DNA of 64,000 nt from an uncultured Desulfobulbus sp. (GCF_963665445.1 NZ_OY762276.1:5016601-5080600); one strand, 5' to 3'; counted from the first letter of the stretch, positions 28,338 to 38,654 are shown. Notes: a model not told the origin generated them from the sequence alone. Translations and numbers: made by a program.

Positions 28338-30892
28338 ATTATCCCGTCTGGCAACTGGAGAGTTTCGGCGGCGGATTGTGGATTATCCTGATCGCCGTCT
28401 TTCATGTCTATATTTCCCACTTCGCGGTGGGCGGCGGCCTCTTTCTCGTTTTGGCGGAGCGGAAGGCCGAGCGGGAACAGAATCCCTCCATGCTCGATTA
28501 TGTGCGGGCCCATGCTAAATTCTTCCTCCTGATCACCATGGTGGCGGGATCCATCACCGGGGTGGGCATCTGGTTCATCATTGCCCTGCTCAATCCCGGA
28601 GCGACCTCGATCCTTATTCATACCTTTGTCTTTGCCTGGGCCATGGAGTGGGTCTTCTTTCTCCTGGAGATCGTCTCCCTCTTTCTCTACGCCTATACTT
28701 TTAGGCGCATAGAGGGATGGAGACACCGTCTTCTTGGCTGGATCTATTTTTGTTCCGCCTGGATGTCACTTTTTTTGATCAACGGGATCATTGATTTCAT
28801 GCTCACCCCCGGGACCTGGCCCCAGGACGGCAACTTCTGGGCCGGTTTCTTCAACCCCAGCTTCTGGCCATCGCTCTTTTTTCGCACCTTTCTCAGTCTG
28901 ATCATTGCCGGACTTTTTGGTCTGGTGACCGCAACCTGGGTCAGGAATCGGGCCCTGCGCACCTCCATGGTCCGCTTCTGCGCCCGCTGGCTGTTGCTGC
29001 CCTTTGCCTGCTTTGTCGCCTCGGCCTGGTGGTATCGTCTGGCCCTGCCATCGGAGTTGCAGTCGATGATTTTTGAGCGGATGCCCTCCATGCAGCCATT
29101 TTTTGACGGGATGCTCATCGGCTCGCCGATTCTGGTGGTTGCCGGGCTCTTGTGCATATTCCGTCTGCCTGCAGGGTTGAGCCGTTTGCTGGCCCTGGTG
29201 CTTTTGCTGGTGGGCCAGCTCTATATCGGCTGTTTTGAATTCATTCGGGAAGGCGGGCGGCGACCCTTCATCATCCGTGATGTGATGTACTCCACCTCGA
29301 TCCTCAAAAAGGATATGGATCGCATTCAGGAACAGGGCATTCTTTCTTTGGCCAGATGGGTCAAGCACCGTGAAACCACCCCTGAGAACCGCATGCAGGC
29401 CGGGAGGGAACTCTACAACCTGCTCTGCCTTTCCTGCCACGCCATCGACGGCCCGGTGCGGGATATCAAAAAACTGACCACAGCCTACACCCCCAGTGGT
29501 CTTGAGGCGATGATGAGCGGCATGCACATCTTTCATCCCGCCATGCCACCCTTTGCCGGTAGTGCCGAGGAGCGGGCAACGCTTGCGACCTTTATAGCCG
29601 AAGGGCTCAACGGCCGCCGCGATCCGGTTCCGGCGCAGCTGCCGAGCAAGGAGGTTGCGCTCCCTGCCTTTGACGCCGACAACGATCCCTACCTCCTTCT
29701 CGCCTGGAGTCCCCTGGGGATGCAGCAGGTGGCCGAGGTCACGGGTGTGCTTTCCCTGCTGCCGCCGGGCAGTGAGCTGCGGGCCCAGCTGATCAAGCGT
29801 GGCGATACGCCGGAGATCGTCAATCAGGGCGTGGTCTTGCACTATAGGGCGGATGGGAAGGTTTCCGGGAGCAAGGTCGACCTCACTTCTGGGGAGATGC
29901 TGGCAGACGATGATTGGTTTGTGGCCGAGCATGTTGCCTTTACACCCGCAGACGGTGAGACCTTTGATCCCTACCCGGTGGTTCAACTCATTGCCCGTGA
30001 TGAAAACGGCAACCATCTGGCCGCCACCAAGCTCGTGCTGCCGGTCTCGACCGAGATCGGTTGCTCCAACTGCCATGGCACCTCACCCGAGCTTGGCGAC
30101 CGTCCCGGCCTTGGCCGCGACACAGCCTTCAATATCCTGGCGAGCCATGATCGCTTGAGCCGCACCGCTCTTCGCAAGCAGGCGCAATCGGGCCAGATGA
30201 TCCGCTGCAGCGACTGCCATGCCGACAGCCAATTCAATGCCAAGGGCAAGACAGGGCGGCTCAATCTTTCCGCGTCCATTCATGGGTTCCATGTCAACTC
30301 TCTGCAGAATCGGGGGGCCGATGCCTGCGGCTTCTGCCACCCCTCCGCCCCCAGGGGGAGCACACGCATGCTCCGCGATTTTCACGCCTCCATCGCCATG
30401 GATTGCACCAGTTGCCACGGAGTTCTCGAAGATCAGGCCCTGAGCCTGTTGAAACAGGAGCAGTTGGACGGCAAGGACAAGGCCCAGGCACTGATGATGC
30501 GATTGACGCCGCGCGCGGTCAATTCCATTGATGCGATCAAGCCCCGCAAGCCCTGGAGCCAACAGCCCGACTGCCTCCACTGTCATGTGGATTTCCAGGC
30601 CCCGGATAGCGATACCCTGCTGCAGTCCTGGACGGCCGATGGGCAGGGACTCTACCGGAATCGGACCGATGACAGTGGTCGTCTGTTCTGTGCGGCCTGC
30701 CATTCCAGCGCCCATGCGATCTATCCGGCGGACAACCCCTATGGGGCGCAGCTCGACGTGCTGCAGCCGATGCAGTACCAGGGGAATCGTCTGCCCATGG
30801 GGGCAAACCGAAACTGTGCGCTCTGTCACATGATGGAGATGGAAGACGAGATGCATCATGCCAACAGCCTGCGCCATTTTCGCAATGAGTAA
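28334..30892 (+). CDS. Cytochrome bd-like membrane subunit fused to an octahaem c tail
   Basis: An 852-residue protein. Residues 1-330 are eight or nine membrane helices resembling CydA of the bd superfamily: IAVFHVYISHFAVGGG (His near the first helix) and AWAMEWVFFLLEIVSLFLYA (Glu-containing helix). From about residue 350 the chain is extracytoplasmic and carries eight CXXCH haem-c sites: CLSCH (C365), CSNCH (C577), CSDCH, CGFCH, CTSCH, CLHCH, CAACH and CALCH. The first lies in a mono-haem cytochrome c-like domain and the rest in a multihaem domain. Such bd-like proteins with c haems are known in the superfamily, probably passing electrons between quinol and periplasmic carriers rather than reducing oxygen. 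Which direction electrons flow here is unknown. Confidence 0.8.
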   Translation: MNYPVWQLESFGGGLWIILIAVFHVYISHFAVGGGLFLVLAERKAEREQNPSMLDYVRAHAKFFLLITMVAGSITGVGIWFIIALLNPGATSILIHTFVFAWAMEWVFFLLEIVSLFLYAYTFRRIEGWRHRLLGWIYFCSAWMSLFLINGIIDFMLTPGTWPQDGNFWAGFFNPSFWPSLFFRTFLSLIIAGLFGLVTATWVRNRALRTSMVRFCARWLLLPFACFVASAWWYRLALPSELQSMIFERMPSMQPFFDGMLIGSPILVVAGLLCIFRLPAGLSRLLALVLLLVGQLYIGCFEFIREGGRRPFIIRDVMYSTSILKKDMDRIQEQGILSLARWVKHRETTPENRMQAGRELYNLLCLSCHAIDGPVRDIKKLTTAYTPSGLEAMMSGMHIFHPAMPPFAGSAEERATLATFIAEGLNGRRDPVPAQLPSKEVALPAFDADNDPYLLLAWSPLGMQQVAEVTGVLSLLPPGSELRAQLIKRGDTPEIVNQGVVLHYRADGKVSGSKVDLTSGEMLADDDWFVAEHVAFTPADGETFDPYPVVQLIARDENGNHLAATKLVLPVSTEIGCSNCHGTSPELGDRPGLGRDTAFNILASHDRLSRTALRKQAQSGQMIRCSDCHADSQFNAKGKTGRLNLSASIHGFHVNSLQNRGADACGFCHPSAPRGSTRMLRDFHASIAMDCTSCHGVLEDQALSLLKQEQLDGKDKAQALMMRLTPRAVNSIDAIKPRKPWSQQPDCLHCHVDFQAPDSDTLLQSWTADGQGLYRNRTDDSGRLFCAACHSSAHAIYPADNPYGAQLDVLQPMQYQGNRLPMGANRNCALCHMMEMEDEMHHANSLRHFRNE

Positions 30893-30936
30893 GGGGAGGG
30901 AGGGGCGCTGATGCGGAAAGGGAGGCTGGATCTGCC

Positions 30937-31545
30937 GTGGTGAAACTGGTCGTTCTCTGGTGCGCGTGGTGCGCGTTGCACAGCCTGTTGATCACCACCT
31001 TCGTGCGGCGATGGATCGAGAAGAAAGGAGGACTCTGGCTGGCACTTTATCGACCGGTGTATATCGGGGTGGCCTGCCTGAGCCTTGGTGCGGTGATGTG
31101 GTATACCGCCACCGTGCCGCAACGGCTCTTCACGCCGCTGCCCTGGTGGGGCCAGGCGCTGCGCTGCGCTCTTCTGGTCTACGCCGCAGTGCTTTTTGTC
31201 GGCGGCCTGCGCGCCCATGACATGCAGGCCTTTTTCGGTCTGCGGCAGTGGCGTGCCCATAGGCAGGGAAGGGCAACGGACGCTCCGCCTGCGCTCAACA
31301 CCGGCGGCATCCTTGCCTACCTCCGCCATCCTTGGTACAGCGGCGGTGTCGCTCTGTTGTGGGGGCTGCCGGGTTTGAGCGATGTCAGCCTCATCACCCG
31401 GCTTGTCTTGAGTCTGTATCTGGTGCTTGGCGCTTTTCTCGAAGAGCGGAAGATGCGTTCCCGCTTTGGAAACGAATACCTCGCCTATTGCCGCAGGACG
31501 CCGATGTTCATTCCCTGGCGGCTCGGCCGTGGTGCTCAGCCCTGA
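30937..31545 (+). CDS. Isoprenylcysteine methyltransferase/NnrU-like membrane protein
   Basis: A 202-residue protein starting at GTG 30937 with GGAGG about 11 bases upstream. It has five hydrophobic segments. The C-terminal pattern, YLRHPWYSGGVALLWGLP followed by EERKMRSRFGNEYLAYC, is the SAM-binding and catalytic signature of the ICMT/PEMT-type membrane methyltransferases. Related proteins methylate lipids, isoprenylcysteine or volatile thiols. The substrate here cannot be told. It begins 44 bp after the octahaem gene and probably shares its transcript. It overlaps the end of the opposite-strand gene by 10 bp. Confidence 0.7.
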   Translation: MVKLVVLWCAWCALHSLLITTFVRRWIEKKGGLWLALYRPVYIGVACLSLGAVMWYTATVPQRLFTPLPWWGQALRCALLVYAAVLFVGGLRAHDMQAFFGLRQWRAHRQGRATDAPPALNTGGILAYLRHPWYSGGVALLWGLPGLSDVSLITRLVLSLYLVLGAFLEERKMRSRFGNEYLAYCRRTPMFIPWRLGRGAQP

Positions 31546-32180
31546 CTGCGGACAAAGGCGCGCCAACGGGAAAAATTTTCTTCGTTGAGTTCCTGCTCTT
31601 CCTTTTCGTTGAGCCTGCGCTGCAGGGGCTTGAGTCCTTGGGGATCACTGATGATGCCGAAGGCCATGCTCGCTCCGGTGTGCATCCAGACGTCGCGGAA
31701 GGGGAAGATACGAAAGGCGGCCAGCAGGCCGACCACTTCCTGCTGCGGTAGGGACTGGTCGAGGACGAACAGTTCCTCGCCGGTGATCACATCCAAGACC
31801 ACCATGCCGCCGGTCGGGTGCAGTTCCTTTACCCAGAACAGGGAAAATCGGGCTTGGTGCATGCCCTCCAAAAGCATCTGCTCGTCACTGCCTTCGGGAT
31901 AGGGGTTGCGGTTGCGCATCTTGCGCACCAGGCTGAAGCCCCGCGGACGGTACATATAGATCATGTAATCCTGGAAAAGTTCTGTCTCATATTCGTTTTC
32001 AAAGCTCATGCCGAGTTTTCGGCCGTTTTTGGTGTAAATCCCCAGACGTTTGGCGCAGGCCTTGAGGGTGTCCTTGTCGGCCATTTTGGCGATACTGCGA
32101 TGGAGTTTGGGCATGAGCTGCCAGAGTCGATTGTACTCGGCGGCGAGTTCTTCGATGTTTTTCGGAACGAGTGCGGACAC
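31536..32180 (-). CDS. Conserved-looking hypothetical protein
   Basis: A 214-residue soluble protein. I start it at GTG 32178-32180 (VSALVPKNIEELAAEY) because AGGAGAT lies eight bases upstream; the longer frame upstream is Cys-rich and not gene-like. The sequence has an N-terminal helical part with KMADKDTLKACAKRLG. A mixed region follows (SFENEYETELFQDYMIYMYR, then GGMVVLDVITGEELFVLDQ) with alternating strand patterns. I do not recognise the family. It converges with the methyltransferase-like gene and is divergent from ilvE across a structured gap. Confidence 0.65.
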   Translation of the reverse strand: MSALVPKNIEELAAEYNRLWQLMPKLHRSIAKMADKDTLKACAKRLGIYTKNGRKLGMSFENEYETELFQDYMIYMYRPRGFSLVRKMRNRNPYPEGSDEQMLLEGMHQARFSLFWVKELHPTGGMVVLDVITGEELFVLDQSLPQQEVVGLLAAFRIFPFRDVWMHTGASMAFGIISDPQGLKPLQRRLNEKEEQELNEENFSRWRAFVRSQG

Positions 32181-32575
32181 GGTGGATCTCCTGTTTGTCT
32201 TAAAGCTACATGTACGGGGCACGGCCTCGCCAAAGGCGGTATTCGAGCAGGTTTTGTAGCATGAAGCTGGGCAGAGTTCAAAGACCTTCCGTAGCACTTT
32301 GCAGAGCAGCGGCCGAATTTTTCGCTACGGTGCTTGGCCCGCACGGAATCCCCCCCTCCTTGCAGAGTGGAGAGGCTTGGCAAAATTCCCCGAAATTTTT
32401 GAGTACTGCTTGTGCCGACGAGGGCAATAGATTATTGTCCCCGAATTGTTTAGACAGGTCTGGCGGTCGTGTTGCCCGCAAAGGGGCAACCAGGAGTGCT
32501 CTTTTTTGCCGCTGGCCTGCACTCCTATCATCAACGGAAACCGGTTGAGCGAACCGGCGAGCTCAGGGTGGAAAG
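32181..32575. other. Structured intergenic region upstream of ilvE
   Basis: A 395-bp non-coding gap. Inverted repeats are CCGTAGC/GCTACGG (32289-32295, 32324-32330), GTTGCCC/GGGCAAC (32471-32477, 32484-32490) and AGGAGTGC/GCACTCCT (32492-32499, 32519-32526). The last two are stacked 50-100 bp before the ilvE ATG. No T-box (no AGGGTGG plus specifier pattern that I can support) and no known riboswitch core is recognised. Confidence 0.45.
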
Positions 32576-33661
32576 ATGTTCAACAAGGAACTCGAAGTAA
32601 CGCTGCACAAGGCATCGGCTGATCAGATGAAAGCGAAACCGGATCAGTCCCAACTGGGATTCGGGCAAATTTTCACCGATCACATGTTCATCATGCGCTG
32701 GAATCGGCAAGACGGCTGGCACGATGCCGCCATCGAGCCCTATAGTTCTTTTTCCATGGATCCGGCGGCCATGGTGTTTCATTACGGCCAGGCAATTTTC
32801 GAGGGCATGAAGGCCTACCGCGGTAAGGACGATCAAATTTTCCTTTTTCGTCCCTCCGACAACCTTGCCCGAATGAACCAGTCCGCCATGCGCATCTGCA
32901 TGCCGCGTTTCCCCCAGGACCGAGTTCTACAGGCCCTGCGCGCCATGGTCTACCTTGATCAGGAGTGGGTGCCCAGCGCACCAGGGGCAAGCCTCTATAT
33001 TCGTCCGACCATGATCGCCTCCGAACCCGCACTCGGCTTGCGACCGGCCGAGGAATACCTGTTCTTTATCATCTGCTGCCCGGTGGGTGCCTACTACACC
33101 GGTGGCTTCAGCCCCACCAGAATCTTTGTCGAAAGTCATTTCGTCCGTTCCGTGCCCGGCGGCGTGGGGAGTGCCAAGACCGCCGGCAACTACGCCGCCA
33201 GCCTCAAGGCGCAGGTCGATGCGCATGACAAGGGATACACCCAGGTGCTGTGGCTGGATGCGGTCGAGCATCGCTATGTGGAAGAGGTCGGTACCTCCAA
33301 TATCTTTTTCCTCATTGACGATGAACTTATCACCCCGCCGCTCGAAGGCTCCATTCTCCCCGGTATCACCCGTGATTCGGTCATTCAACTGGCCCGGGAC
33401 TGGGGCTATCAGGTGAGCGAGCGACGCATCACCATCGATGAGGTGGTTGCCGCCGGAAAGAGTGGCGCGCTCAAGGAGAGCTTCGGTACCGGAACCGCCG
33501 CGGTGATCTCGCCGGTGGGAGAATTCTGCTATCAGGAGCAGCATATTCAGGTCAATGGCGGCGAGGCCGGTGAACTGGCCAAGCGCCTCTATGACGAGTT
33601 GCAGGCAATCCAGTTCGGCTTCCAAGACGACCCCCACAAATGGCGGGTCCGGGTCGGTTGA
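32576..33661 (+). CDS. ilvE: Branched-chain amino acid aminotransferase
   Basis: A 361-residue fold-type IV PLP enzyme that catalyses the last step of Val, Leu and Ile synthesis. Motifs are YGQAIFEGMKAYRG, FRPSDNLARMNQSA, and SAKTAGNYAASLKAQ (PLP Schiff-base Lys). The signature YVEEVGTSNIFFLIDDELI and ESFGTGTAAVISPVG complete the class IV pattern. Length and motifs fit the eukaryote-like long IlvE group (about 360). It stands alone, with a structured leader upstream and groESL downstream. Confidence 0.93.
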   Translation: MFNKELEVTLHKASADQMKAKPDQSQLGFGQIFTDHMFIMRWNRQDGWHDAAIEPYSSFSMDPAAMVFHYGQAIFEGMKAYRGKDDQIFLFRPSDNLARMNQSAMRICMPRFPQDRVLQALRAMVYLDQEWVPSAPGASLYIRPTMIASEPALGLRPAEEYLFFIICCPVGAYYTGGFSPTRIFVESHFVRSVPGGVGSAKTAGNYAASLKAQVDAHDKGYTQVLWLDAVEHRYVEEVGTSNIFFLIDDELITPPLEGSILPGITRDSVIQLARDWGYQVSERRITIDEVVAAGKSGALKESFGTGTAAVISPVGEFCYQEQHIQVNGGEAGELAKRLYDELQAIQFGFQDDPHKWRVRVG

Positions 33662-33824
33662 TTTCCTGCCGAAAAAAAACCTCTCCCTTTAAAATTTCCT
33701 TTCATATTAACGGGTTGGGTGGATATTTTTTTCACTCGACCCGCCCTTGATTTTTCATAAACCGAACCTATTGTTTTGCGCAGTCGAAAGGCTGCAGCTT
33801 CCTTTCATTTCTACAAGAAACAAG

Positions 33825-33877
33825 GTTTGAGTCGTGCGAGGACCAACCGGGCTTCCCTTCGACTCAAACATTTTTTT
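33825..33877 (+). promoter_or_regulatory. Terminator-like hairpin in the groESL leader
   Basis: Ten perfect base pairs GTTTGAGTCG (33825-33834) with CGACTCAAAC (33860-33869), a 25-nt loop region, then ATTTTTTT (33870-33877). It sits 40 bp before the groES ATG, in the untranslated leader. It has the form of an intrinsic terminator or attenuator, or a thermosensitive leader element. No CIRCE repeat is present. A weak sigma-32-like CTTGAT (33746) and CCTATT (33767) pair lies upstream. Confidence 0.6.
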
Positions 33878-33916
33878 ATCATCTCACATCCAGAAACACA
33901 CACAGGAGGAATGTAC

Positions 33917-34207
33917 ATGAAAATTCGTCCATTGAATGACCGTATCCTGGTCAAACGATTGGAAGGAGAGGAGAAAACCGCTGGCGGTATCATTATCCCC
34001 GATTCTGCAAAGGAGAAACCGGCAGAGGGCGAGATCGTAGCCGTTGGCCCCGGCAAGCTCAATGATGCTGGCGAGCGTGTTGCCATGGATGTAGCGGTCG
34101 GAGATCGTATCCTGTTCTCCAAATACGGCGGAACCGAAGTTAAACTGGACGGCGAAGATTTCCTCATCATGCGCGAGGACGACATCCTCGGCGTAGTTCA
34201 GGCTTAA
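33917..34207 (+). CDS. groES: Co-chaperonin GroES
   Basis: A 96-residue co-chaperonin forming the heptameric lid of GroEL. The start ATG 33917 has AGGAGGA upstream. Family features are [20 protein letters not shown], the mobile loop around [16 protein letters not shown], and [19 protein letters not shown]. Codon use is highly biased, as expected for a highly expressed gene. The gap to groEL is 33 bp with a GGAG-type site, giving a groES-groEL operon. Confidence 0.97.
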   Translation: MKIRPLNDRILVKRLEGEEKTAGGIIIPDSAKEKPAEGEIVAVGPGKLNDAGERVAMDVAVGDRILFSKYGGTEVKLDGEDFLIMREDDILGVVQA

Positions 34208-35896
<1,689 letters not shown>

Positions 35897-35932
35897 TGCC
35901 TCCTGCCTGAGCCCAAACGGCTTAGCTGCTGC

Positions 35933-35974
35933 GGCCCTCTTTCGTGATTGCATCTCGAAAGAGGGCCTTTTTTT
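35933..35974 (+). terminator. Terminator of groESL
   Basis: GGCCCTCTTTCG pairs perfectly with CGAAAGAGGGCC around an 11-base loop and is followed by TTTTTTTATT. Confidence 0.93.
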
Positions 35975-36022
35975 ATTCTGTGGGAAAACAGCTTGTTTTG
36001 AGAAAGAGATGATGAAAAGTTC

Positions 36023-36051
36023 TTGACAATAAGCCTTAAATCAAGCATTAT
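36023..36051 (+). promoter_or_regulatory. Promoter of tRNA-Met
   Basis: TTGACA (36023-36028), 17 bases, CATTAT (36046-36051). A start near 36058 lies about 29 nt before the tRNA. Confidence 0.75.
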
Positions 36052-36086
36052 CTTCCGACTCAAGCCTGGTGGCTTTTCCAAATATT

Positions 36087-36163
36087 GGCGATGTAGCTCA
36101 GCCGGTTAGAGCATACGGCTCATATCCGTAGTGTCCGGGGTTCAAGTCCCTGCATCGCCACCA
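36087..36163 (+). tRNA. tRNA-Met(CAU), integration target of two elements
   Basis: A 77-nt cloverleaf with an encoded CCA. The acceptor is GGCGATG/CATCGCC, perfectly paired, and the anticodon is CAT at 36121-36123. Acceptor positions 4-5 are G-A, not the C-C of the other CAU tRNA, so elongator Met is the likely identity. The 3' 17 nt are repeated at 55916-55932, and the tRNA stays intact after integration because the element supplies the 3' end. Confidence 0.93.
36147..36163 (+). repeat. attL core, 3' end of tRNA-Met
   Basis: TCCCTGCATCGCCACCA, the last 17 nt of the tRNA, is repeated exactly at 55916-55932. Including the bases before it, 22 nt match with one mismatch. Confidence 0.92.
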
Positions 36164-36171
36164 TATTAAAT

Positions 36172-36196
36172 GTAATTCCTCGGAATTACTTTATAT
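36172..36196 (+). terminator. Terminator supplied by element 1 behind the tRNA
   Basis: GTAATTC-CTCG-GAATTAC followed by TTTATAT. It lies inside the element, nine bases after the tRNA CCA, and replaces the tRNA's own terminator after integration. Confidence 0.75.
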
Positions 36197-36216
36197 AGAC
36201 CCGAATTGTTTGCCTC

Positions 36217-36252
36217 TGGTACAAAACTCTTGTACAAAACGGTGGTACAATG
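36217..36252 (+). repeat. Arm-type repeats before integrase 1
   Basis: Three direct repeats: TGGTACAAAAC (36217-36227), TTGTACAAAAC (36230-36240) and TGGTACAATG (36243-36252). The last overlaps the integrase ATG, so integrase binding could repress its own gene. Confidence 0.7.
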
Positions 36253-37668
36253 ATTCGGGTTTTTTCTTGTCTTCAACGGCACCCCTCAAGCGGCATTTTG
36301 TATTTCCGCCGTTCCGTTCCTGCGCGTTTACGTCCAGTTTTTGGCCGAACAGAGATCAAGCGTTCTCTAAATACCTGTGATAAAAAAGTTGCACTTCCAC
36401 TTGCCATGCGGCTCAATGTGGAGGTTGACAAATTGTTTTTAAATCTAGAGAAAAATGGACCAATGGCAAAACAAAAATTGGGTTTAATCACCATAAATGG
36501 ATTGACCTTGCCAAGCGGGGCAAAGGCGGAGAGTGTTGTTGTTGATACTGGGGATGATGAGAAAGACGTCGAAGCAGCTGGGAAACTGCTTGGAATTGAT
36601 TCCGCAACCTCACCACCTGAGAAATCCACAAACCTCGATGATTCAGCAAAACTCGATGAAGTGGCTAAGAAGTACCGGGATGAAAAAGTTCAAGAAGGGT
36701 CATGGCGTTCAAAAACGGCAGCAGAGCATGAAGCTCTTCATGAGTTGCTCATTCAGGTTTTAGGAAACATTGATGTTTCTACTATTGGTCACAAAGAAGC
36801 GCGTCAGTTCAAGGAAACCTTGCTGAAATTACCTGCGAACATGGGGAAAGGTACCTATGCAGGTAAAACAGCTCGGCAGATCCTTCGAGAGGATATTCCC
36901 GAAAGCGCAAGGATGAGTACGAAAACGATTAATGAAAAGATACAGAGAGTGTCCAGTCTGTTTGGTTGGGCTGTGCGCCAAGGATATGCACAGTTGAATC
37001 CTTTTGGTGGACTGAAGATGCGGAATCAGCGCAAGGCATCAGAAGAGCGGGCAGTCTTCGATTCGGGTGACTTAAAGAAAATATTTGATCCTGAACGATT
37101 CAGTTTGGAAAAATTGCGAAAGCCGTTCAAGTACTGGTGTCCTTTGCTTGCTCTGTATACCGGTGCTCGTGCTAAGGAGATTGCTCAACTTCGAGTAGAG
37201 GATGTTTTTGAGCAGGATGGAATATGGGGTATTTTTATAACGCCTGATGCCGGAGATCTCAAAACTATTGGCTCCAAGCGAAAGGTGCCTCTTCACCCGA
37301 CCATTCTCGATCGTGGTTTTCTAGAGTATGTCGAGCAGACTAGGGTAGGTGGGCATGAAAAACTGTTTCCTGAAGCGTGGGATACGGAAAATGGTCCTGG
37401 AGATAAACTCTCACGATATTTTGCTGTATACCGCAAGAAACTGAATATTGGCCAACTAAAAAAGGGTGATGGTATGCCGGTTAAATGCTTCCATTCATTC
37501 CGGCATAGTTTTGTTGATGGGTTAAAGCAGGCTGGGGCTGATCCTCTGAAGATTAAGCAGCTCACCGGTCACAAGGACTCAGACATCACCACAGGCAGAT
37601 ATGGTAAAGACTACCCGTTAAATGAACTTTATGATGTGGTGTGCTTGTTGAATTTCGATATTCCCTGA
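36250..37668 (+). CDS. Tyrosine site-specific integrase of element 1
   Basis: A 472-residue phage-type integrase. The N-terminal arm-binding part (residues 1-65, FRRSVPARLRPVFGRTEIKR) resembles the short DUF6538-like domain. A SAM-like core-binding domain spans about residues 135-265. The catalytic domain has R307 (TGARAKEIAQL), K345 (KRKVPLH), H415 and R418 (HSFRHSF), H441 (LTGHKDS) and the nucleophile Y451 (GRYGKDYP), a complete set. The ATG overlaps an arm-type repeat and no strong ribosome binding site is seen. It sits 87 bp inside attL and would catalyse integration into tRNA-Met. Confidence 0.95.
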   Translation: MIRVFSCLQRHPSSGILYFRRSVPARLRPVFGRTEIKRSLNTCDKKVALPLAMRLNVEVDKLFLNLEKNGPMAKQKLGLITINGLTLPSGAKAESVVVDTGDDEKDVEAAGKLLGIDSATSPPEKSTNLDDSAKLDEVAKKYRDEKVQEGSWRSKTAAEHEALHELLIQVLGNIDVSTIGHKEARQFKETLLKLPANMGKGTYAGKTARQILREDIPESARMSTKTINEKIQRVSSLFGWAVRQGYAQLNPFGGLKMRNQRKASEERAVFDSGDLKKIFDPERFSLEKLRKPFKYWCPLLALYTGARAKEIAQLRVEDVFEQDGIWGIFITPDAGDLKTIGSKRKVPLHPTILDRGFLEYVEQTRVGGHEKLFPEAWDTENGPGDKLSRYFAVYRKKLNIGQLKKGDGMPVKCFHSFRHSFVDGLKQAGADPLKIKQLTGHKDSDITTGRYGKDYPLNELYDVVCLLNFDIP

Positions 37669-37852
37669 ACTTTAACTGGAATAGTTCATGAATAAGTGAA
37701 TCTGGATACTGATTCATTAATAACGTTTTAGCTAAATAAGTGAGCGCAATAAGTAGGGCATCCTTTACACACCTGAATACAGTCTGATTAAAAAAAAATT
37801 GATTTCATCTTTAATCATCCTATATTGTGGTTGATCCATCAAATGAGCACAT

Positions 37853-37927
37853 GGGCGATTAACTCAGCGGGAGAGTGCCACCTTCACACGGTGGAAGTCA
37901 CAGGTTCAAATCCTGTATCGCCCACCA
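37853..37927 (+). tRNA. tRNA-Val(CAC) carried by the island
   Basis: A 75-nt cloverleaf with an encoded CCA. The acceptor is GGGCGAT/ATCGCCC, the D arm ACTC/GAGT, the anticodon stem CCACC/GGTGG with loop TTCACAC (anticodon CAC), and the T arm ACAGG/CCTGT. All stems pair perfectly, so it looks functional. It decodes GTG. I find no second copy of its 3' end in the window, so it does not appear to be a nested integration site here. Confidence 0.9.
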
Positions 37928-37988
37928 AACACTTTCTCCATGATGGTAAAGTGAGTACCCCACAAACCAATCTGAAATTCATTTCTTC

Positions 37989-38654
37989 ATGTGCGGACGA
38001 TTCGCTTACTTTGGCAATGGATTCTTTGGTTATGAATCTCTCAACTATCCCAAGCCCCCGCCATTCGAAAGCTACAACATAGCTCCGTCCCAAAACATCC
38101 TTGCGCTGCTGCACGATCAGGAATCACAAAATCTTGAATGGGCACTGCTTCGGTGGGGATTGATACCATTCTGGTCAAAAGATAAGCAGACCAAGTTCAA
38201 CCTGATCAATGCCAGGGCAGAAGGTATTGAGAATAAGCCCTCATTCAGGGGGCCGTTCAAATACCGCCGATGCATCATCCCGGCCAGTGGGTTCTATGAA
38301 TGGCAAAAGAAGGATGGAGCAAAGCAGCCGTTCTTTATTCATCCGGCTGACGGAGGGTATTTTGCCTTTGCAGGGATCTGGGACCATTGGGAAGGTGAGC
38401 ATGGAGAGGTGATCGAATCATGCTCTATCATCACTACCGGTGCAAAGAACACCATGGCCTCTATCCATGACCGAATCCCGGTTATCCTGCAGGAGAAGGA
38501 ATGTTTGACATGGTTGGATAAGGCAGCAAAGAAGGAGCAACTTCTCAAACTTTTGCAGCCATCCCCTGATAACATGATAAATACTTACCCGGTCAGCTCC
38601 CGTGTGAATAGCCATCGGAACGATGATCCGGAATGTATTGCCAAAAATGATTAA
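37989..38654 (+). CDS. SRAP-family abasic-site processing protein (YedK/HMCES-like)
   Basis: A 221-residue protein that crosslinks to abasic sites in single-stranded DNA through Cys2 after removal of Met1. The sequence starts MCGRFAYF and has NIAPSQNILALL, LRWGLIPFWSKD, NARAEGI, RRCIIPASGFYEWQ and ASIHDRIPVIL (active-site His), all SRAP hallmarks. GC content and codon use differ from the backbone. It lies 61 bp after tRNA-Val. SRAP genes are frequent passengers on mobile elements, where they may protect replicating or transferred single-stranded DNA. Confidence 0.93.
   Translation: MCGRFAYFGNGFFGYESLNYPKPPPFESYNIAPSQNILALLHDQESQNLEWALLRWGLIPFWSKDKQTKFNLINARAEGIENKPSFRGPFKYRRCIIPASGFYEWQKKDGAKQPFFIHPADGGYFAFAGIWDHWEGEHGEVIESCSIITTGAKNTMASIHDRIPVILQEKECLTWLDKAAKKEQLLKLLQPSPDNMINTYPVSSRVNSHRNDDPECIAKND

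Noticed and set aside
33662-33916. CIRCE operator upstream of groES
   Set aside because: No TTAGCACTC-N9-GAGTGCTAA-like repeat is present.
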